Source of the DNA: an uncultured Sphingomonas sp. | GTDB lineage: Bacteria > Pseudomonadota > Alphaproteobacteria > Sphingomonadales > Sphingomonadaceae | Length of the DNA: 16,543 nucleotides | Assembly (NCBI GenBank): GCA_946482655.1 | Contig: CAMLSA010000072.1 | Coordinates: 1 to 16,543, forward strand | Direction: 5' to 3' | Part shown: positions 13,371 to 16,543 of the stretch, piece after piece | Numbering within the stretch: the first letter of the stretch is position 1 | Layout: the number at the start of each line of letters is the position of its first letter | Notes under the pieces: model-generated | What the model saw: only the letters and a program-made list of their open reading frames with translations | Told to the model about the DNA's origin: nothing | Database searches by the model: none | Made by a program: the position numbers and the translations under genes

Positions 13371-13713
13371 CGGATTGGCTCCCGCACGACGCGATCGTGC
13401 CTGCCGGAATTAGCCGACCGAGCTTAGGGAGTCGCATGCGGCTTGTCGCCGGCTTTCCTCCATCGTCGGTCGCAATCTTGCCAGTAACGGCAAAAATTAT
13501 TGCATAATAAACTGGCCAGGCCGGCGATATATTCTCGGATCACGGCAATCGGGGCGCTCGATTGACTTTTGGGACGGAATGTTAGGCCGGATTTGCTAAC
13601 GTCGCCTGCGACGGATTTTGAGGCTTCTGTCGAGAGGCCAATATCTCCATTTCACGCCGCGCAGGCCTCCTGGACATGTCGTCGGGAGAAATTTTTTGTG
13701 AAAGGGCGGCTTC
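13371..13713. promoter_or_regulatory. Divergent control region and cspA leader
   Basis: A 343-base gap. Near the minus gene lies the palindrome GCACGA-CGCGA-TCGTGC (13384-13400). An AT-rich palindrome ATTAT-TGC-ATAAT (13496-13508), preceded by TTGCCA (13478-13483), may be part of a cspA promoter. TTGACT at 13562-13567 is another possible -35. The later part contains GTTAG/CTAAC arms (13581-13585, 13596-13600) and a perfect hairpin CGTCGC-CT-GCGACG (13600-13613) followed by a run of four T. A long leader is typical of cold-shock genes, where RNA folding controls translation. Confidence 0.45.
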
Positions 13714-13920
13714 ATGCTGACCGGCGTCGTCAAATTCTTCAACACCGACAAGGGCTATGGCTTCATCGCCGCCGAGGATGGATCGGGCGACAGCTTCGTC
13801 CACATCACAGCCGTCGAGCGTGCCGGCATGGCGACCCTGCAAAAGGACCAGCGCGTCAAATATGAGCTGGAGACCGATCGCCGCGGGAAGCAGTCGGCCG
13901 TCAATCTGCAGCCGGCCTGA
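13714..13920 (+). CDS. CspA-family cold-shock protein
   Basis: A 68-residue single cold-shock domain that binds single-stranded RNA and DNA. RNP1 is KGYGFI (13-18) and RNP2 is DSFVHIT (26-32). The usual Trp of VKWFN is Phe here (VKFFN). Length and the end (SAVNLQPA) are normal for short bacterial Csp proteins. The ATG at 13714 follows AAGGG at about 7 bases. The long structured leader suggests post-transcriptional control. An IF-1-like gene starts only 4 bases after the stop, so the two are almost certainly co-transcribed. Confidence 0.95.
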   Translation: MLTGVVKFFNTDKGYGFIAAEDGSGDSFVHITAVERAGMATLQKDQRVKYELETDRRGKQSAVNLQPA

Positions 13921-13924
13921 GACC

Positions 13925-14188
13925 ATGGCCAAAGAGGATCTCATGGTCTTGGATGGCACGATCGATGAGATTCTTCCCGACGGACGCTTCGGCGTCACGC
14001 TCGAGAATGCCCATCGGATCATCGCCTACACCGCGGGCAAGATGCGGCGATTCCGCATCCGTTCGGTGGTGGGCGATCGGGTCCAGGTCGAGATGACACC
14101 CTACGACCTCGACAAGGGGCGGATCATCTTCCGCGAGCGCACGCCGGGCCCCGCGTCCGGAGGACAGCGTCGCGGCTTTCGCCGCTAG
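13925..14188 (+). CDS. infA: Translation initiation factor IF-1-like protein with basic C-terminal extension
   Basis: An 87-residue OB-fold protein. IF-1 landmarks are plain: the MAKED start, [44 protein letters not shown] and IFRER. Classical IF-1 has about 72 residues and ends at that point; here 15 more residues follow ([15 protein letters not shown]), rich in Arg and Gly. The KMRKNYIRIL segment of standard IF-1 is changed to [10 protein letters not shown]. It may be a second IF-1 used under cold or stress, since it sits behind a cold-shock gene; whether a standard infA exists elsewhere cannot be seen. No strong ribosome binding site precedes it, so translation is probably coupled to cspA. 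The stop lies 6 bases before the end of the convergent phosphoesterase gene. Confidence 0.88.
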   Translation: MAKEDLMVLDGTIDEILPDGRFGVTLENAHRIIAYTAGKMRRFRIRSVVGDRVQVEMTPYDLDKGRIIFRERTPGPASGGQRRGFRR

Positions 14189-14194
14189 GCCGGT

Positions 14195-14926
14195 TCAGCC
14201 CAGCGTGCGGACCTCGGTGCCGAGGGTGCCGCGGTCGATCGTCAGCACGTTAAATGAGGGCGGCGTGTCGCGCGTGCGGTGGGAGAGGGTGCCGGCGCCG
14301 ATCACGCGGATCGGTCGGCCATCGGCTTCGATCTCTGCGTCGAACGGATCGTGGACATGGCCGCTGATCACGGCATCCGCGCCGGCCGCCGCCAGCTTCG
14401 AAAGTGCTTCCTGTCCGCGCAGCGTGCGTCCCCGCGACTTGATCGCATCGCGGTCGATCAGCGGATGATGGCACGCGACCACCGCGACCATGCCGTCGGG
14501 CCTGCGGTTCAGCCGTTCGACGGCTTCGTCGAGGCTCCGCCGGTCGACCACCCCCCACGACCAGTTGAGACGGAACTGCCAACGTGCGGTCGTCTTGAGC
14601 GGCACCAGGCACAGACCCGGCAGCGTGAGCGGCTTCTCAAGGTGACGCTCGAGCCGGAGGAAGCGGCGATAGGGGCGCAGGAAGCGCGCGAAGAGGTTCC
14701 AGGCGGGCAGGTCGTGATTGCCGGGCTCGATCGTCAGCGGCACGTCGAGGCCGCCGAGCCAGGCTGCCGCTGCCTCGAACTCGCTCGCGCGCGCGCGCAT
14801 GGTGAGGTCGCCGGTGACCGCCACGGCGTCAGGCCGCTCGGCGGCCACCAGGCCGGAGAACCAGGCCAGCGCGGCTTCGTCGGCACAGCCGAAATGGAGA
14901 TCGCTGACATGGAATATCCTGATCAT
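14195..14926 (-). CDS. Calcineurin-like metallophosphoesterase
   Basis: A 243-residue cytoplasmic enzyme with all metal-binding blocks: DLH (9-11), GD (39-40), GNHD (69-72), the His pair CHHP (His153-154) and GHVH (189-192). This is a binuclear metal hydrolase of the calcineurin superfamily, in the group that includes cyclic-nucleotide and lipid-headgroup phosphodiesterases. The substrate cannot be named. The ATG at 14924-14926 overlaps the stop of the upstream lipid-kinase-like gene by 4 bp (ATGA), so the two are coupled. A joint role in phospholipid or lipid A precursor metabolism is plausible by context only. Confidence 0.92.
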   Translation of the reverse strand: MIRIFHVSDLHFGCADEAALAWFSGLVAAERPDAVAVTGDLTMRARASEFEAAAAWLGGLDVPLTIEPGNHDLPAWNLFARFLRPYRRFLRLERHLEKPLTLPGLCLVPLKTTARWQFRLNWSWGVVDRRSLDEAVERLNRRPDGMVAVVACHHPLIDRDAIKSRGRTLRGQEALSKLAAAGADAVISGHVHDPFDAEIEADGRPIRVIGAGTLSHRTRDTPPSFNVLTIDRGTLGTEVRTLG

Positions 14927-15540
14927 GCTCCGGTCTCGTCAATCGTGCTAACAAAGCGCAGTCTGCTCATGCCCTGCTCTTCGGGTGTGATGACGACTGC
15001 CCGGTGCAGCCGGCGGCGCGTGCCGCGCACGCGTACGCCCGTGGAGAAGCTGCGCAGCCATGCCAGCCTGGCCGCTCGCCAGGCGGCGTGCAGCCGTCCC
15101 TTGCGCACCGCCTCCCGGGCATGAGCCCATGCCGACGGGGGACCGGCGATCATTGCGACGAAGGCGCGATGCGGACCCGCCTCGACAAAGAGCAGGGCGT
15201 TCGCGCGGCAGGCTGAGGTCGATCGCGCGACAATGGTGGCCGCATCGGCATTGCCGTGCATCCGCTTCGCCAGCAGGTTCATGGTGCCGCCCGGCAGAAT
15301 CAGCGCACGACCCTCCCAGTGATCGAGAGCGCGGGCGGCGGCGTTGATCGTTCCGTCACCGCCCAACAGGATGAGAAGATCGATGGCTTCGGCGTCCAGC
15401 GTCTCCGCCGCCGGAAAAGGATCGTCCGGGAAGATCGTCCGCCCCGCTATGGTGACGCCGCGCGCACTGGCCTCATTGTCGATGGCGTCGGCGCGGGAGA
15501 CCGACCCGGCGGCAGGATTGACGATCAGCCAAGCGCGCAT
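14923..15540 (-). CDS. Diacylglycerol kinase catalytic-domain protein, short form
   Basis: A 205-residue protein resembling the N-terminal nucleotide-binding domain of DagK/YegS/sphingosine kinase-type lipid kinases. Visible motifs: LIVNPAAGS (6-13), LLILLGGDGTINAAARAL with GGDGT at 60-64, and LPGGTMNLLAKRM with GGT at 84-86. Full-length members run to about 300 residues with a second beta-rich lipid-binding domain; here the protein ends soon after, at about 205, with MSRLRFVSTIDETGA. It could be a naturally short family branch or a truncated enzyme; no frameshift is evident. The start ATG at 15538-15540 is preferred since it immediately precedes the conserved first strand. Its stop overlaps the metallophosphoesterase start. 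Confidence 0.82.
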   Translation of the reverse strand: MRAWLIVNPAAGSVSRADAIDNEASARGVTIAGRTIFPDDPFPAAETLDAEAIDLLILLGGDGTINAAARALDHWEGRALILPGGTMNLLAKRMHGNADAATIVARSTSACRANALLFVEAGPHRAFVAMIAGPPSAWAHAREAVRKGRLHAAWRAARLAWLRSFSTGVRVRGTRRRLHRAVVITPEEQGMSRLRFVSTIDETGA

Positions 15541-15590
15541 GTCCACCCAATGGCGCGCACGAGGAAAGGGTTCCCCGGCCCGGGCCAAGC

Positions 15591-15622
15591 GATAACCCCG
15601 CCGGTTCGCCGGCGGGGTTATC
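15591..15622 (-). terminator. rpoC terminator
   Basis: A perfect 14-bp stem GATAACCCCGCCGG / CCGGCGGGGTTATC with a TTCG loop (as read on the plus strand) lies 34 bases past the rpoC stop. It should terminate the rpoC transcript, and the symmetric arms would work on either strand. Confidence 0.85.
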
Positions 15623-15655
15623 GTGGCTTGCGTTCGACGGGCTCGCGCCGGCCGA

Positions 15656-16543
<888 letters not shown>

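Noticed and set aside
13035..13427. Plus-strand frame opposite the unknown 210-residue gene
   Set aside because: Third-position GC bias and a good ribosome binding site favour the minus-strand frame.

Overview
The window looks like chromosome from a high-GC alphaproteobacterium, most likely a sphingomonad (Sphingomonas or a close relative). The best evidence is a circularly permuted (two-piece) tmRNA gene encoding the tag ANDNEALAIAA, together with EcfG-type promoter spacing, strong GC bias at third codon positions and the overall gene set. The genus is an inference. I see no plasmid, phage or insertion sequence genes and no CRISPR array.

Layout. (1) 21-2770, minus: a four-gene run of lemA-type lipoprotein, secreted TPM-domain protein with a Gly-rich tail, membrane TPM-domain protein and Nudix hydrolase. 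The last three are joined by stop/start overlaps. (2) 2908-3342, plus: mscL. (3) 3343-3877: the permuted ssrA (tmRNA) gene with its own promoter. (4) 3878-8345, plus: two different SGNH-fold proteins, an MBOAT O-acyltransferase and a small bitopic membrane protein. This looks like a module for acylating an extracytoplasmic polymer. (5) 8370-8942, minus: SleB-type cell wall hydrolase. (6) 9241-10545, plus: AI-2E/PerM-family membrane protein, followed by tRNA-Asp(GTC) at 10737-10813. (7) 10896-11042, minus: a 48-residue DUF5670-type membrane protein behind a GGAAC-N16-CGTT promoter, then a possible 40-residue membrane ORF on the plus strand. (8) 11528-12700, plus: a membrane GGDEF protein with a degenerate active site, converging on an unrecognised 210-residue helical protein (12738-13370, minus). 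(9) 13714-14188, plus: a cold-shock protein and an IF-1-like protein 4 bp apart. (10) 14195-15540, minus: a short diacylglycerol-kinase-like protein and a metallophosphoesterase with a 4-bp overlap. (11) 15656-16543, minus: the 3' end of rpoC and its perfect 14-bp terminator hairpin.

Themes. Most of the window is envelope biology (LemA/TPM, MscL, the O-acylation cassette, SleB, PerM, DUF5670, lipid kinase) mixed with translation and stress housekeeping (tmRNA, tRNA-Asp, CspA, IF-1-like, RpoC). The parts most worth a second look are the SGNH-SGNH-MBOAT-small-protein cassette, the tandem stem-loop modules with covarying stems in the tmRNA, the EcfG-type promoter of the tiny membrane protein, and the cspA/IF-1-like pair.
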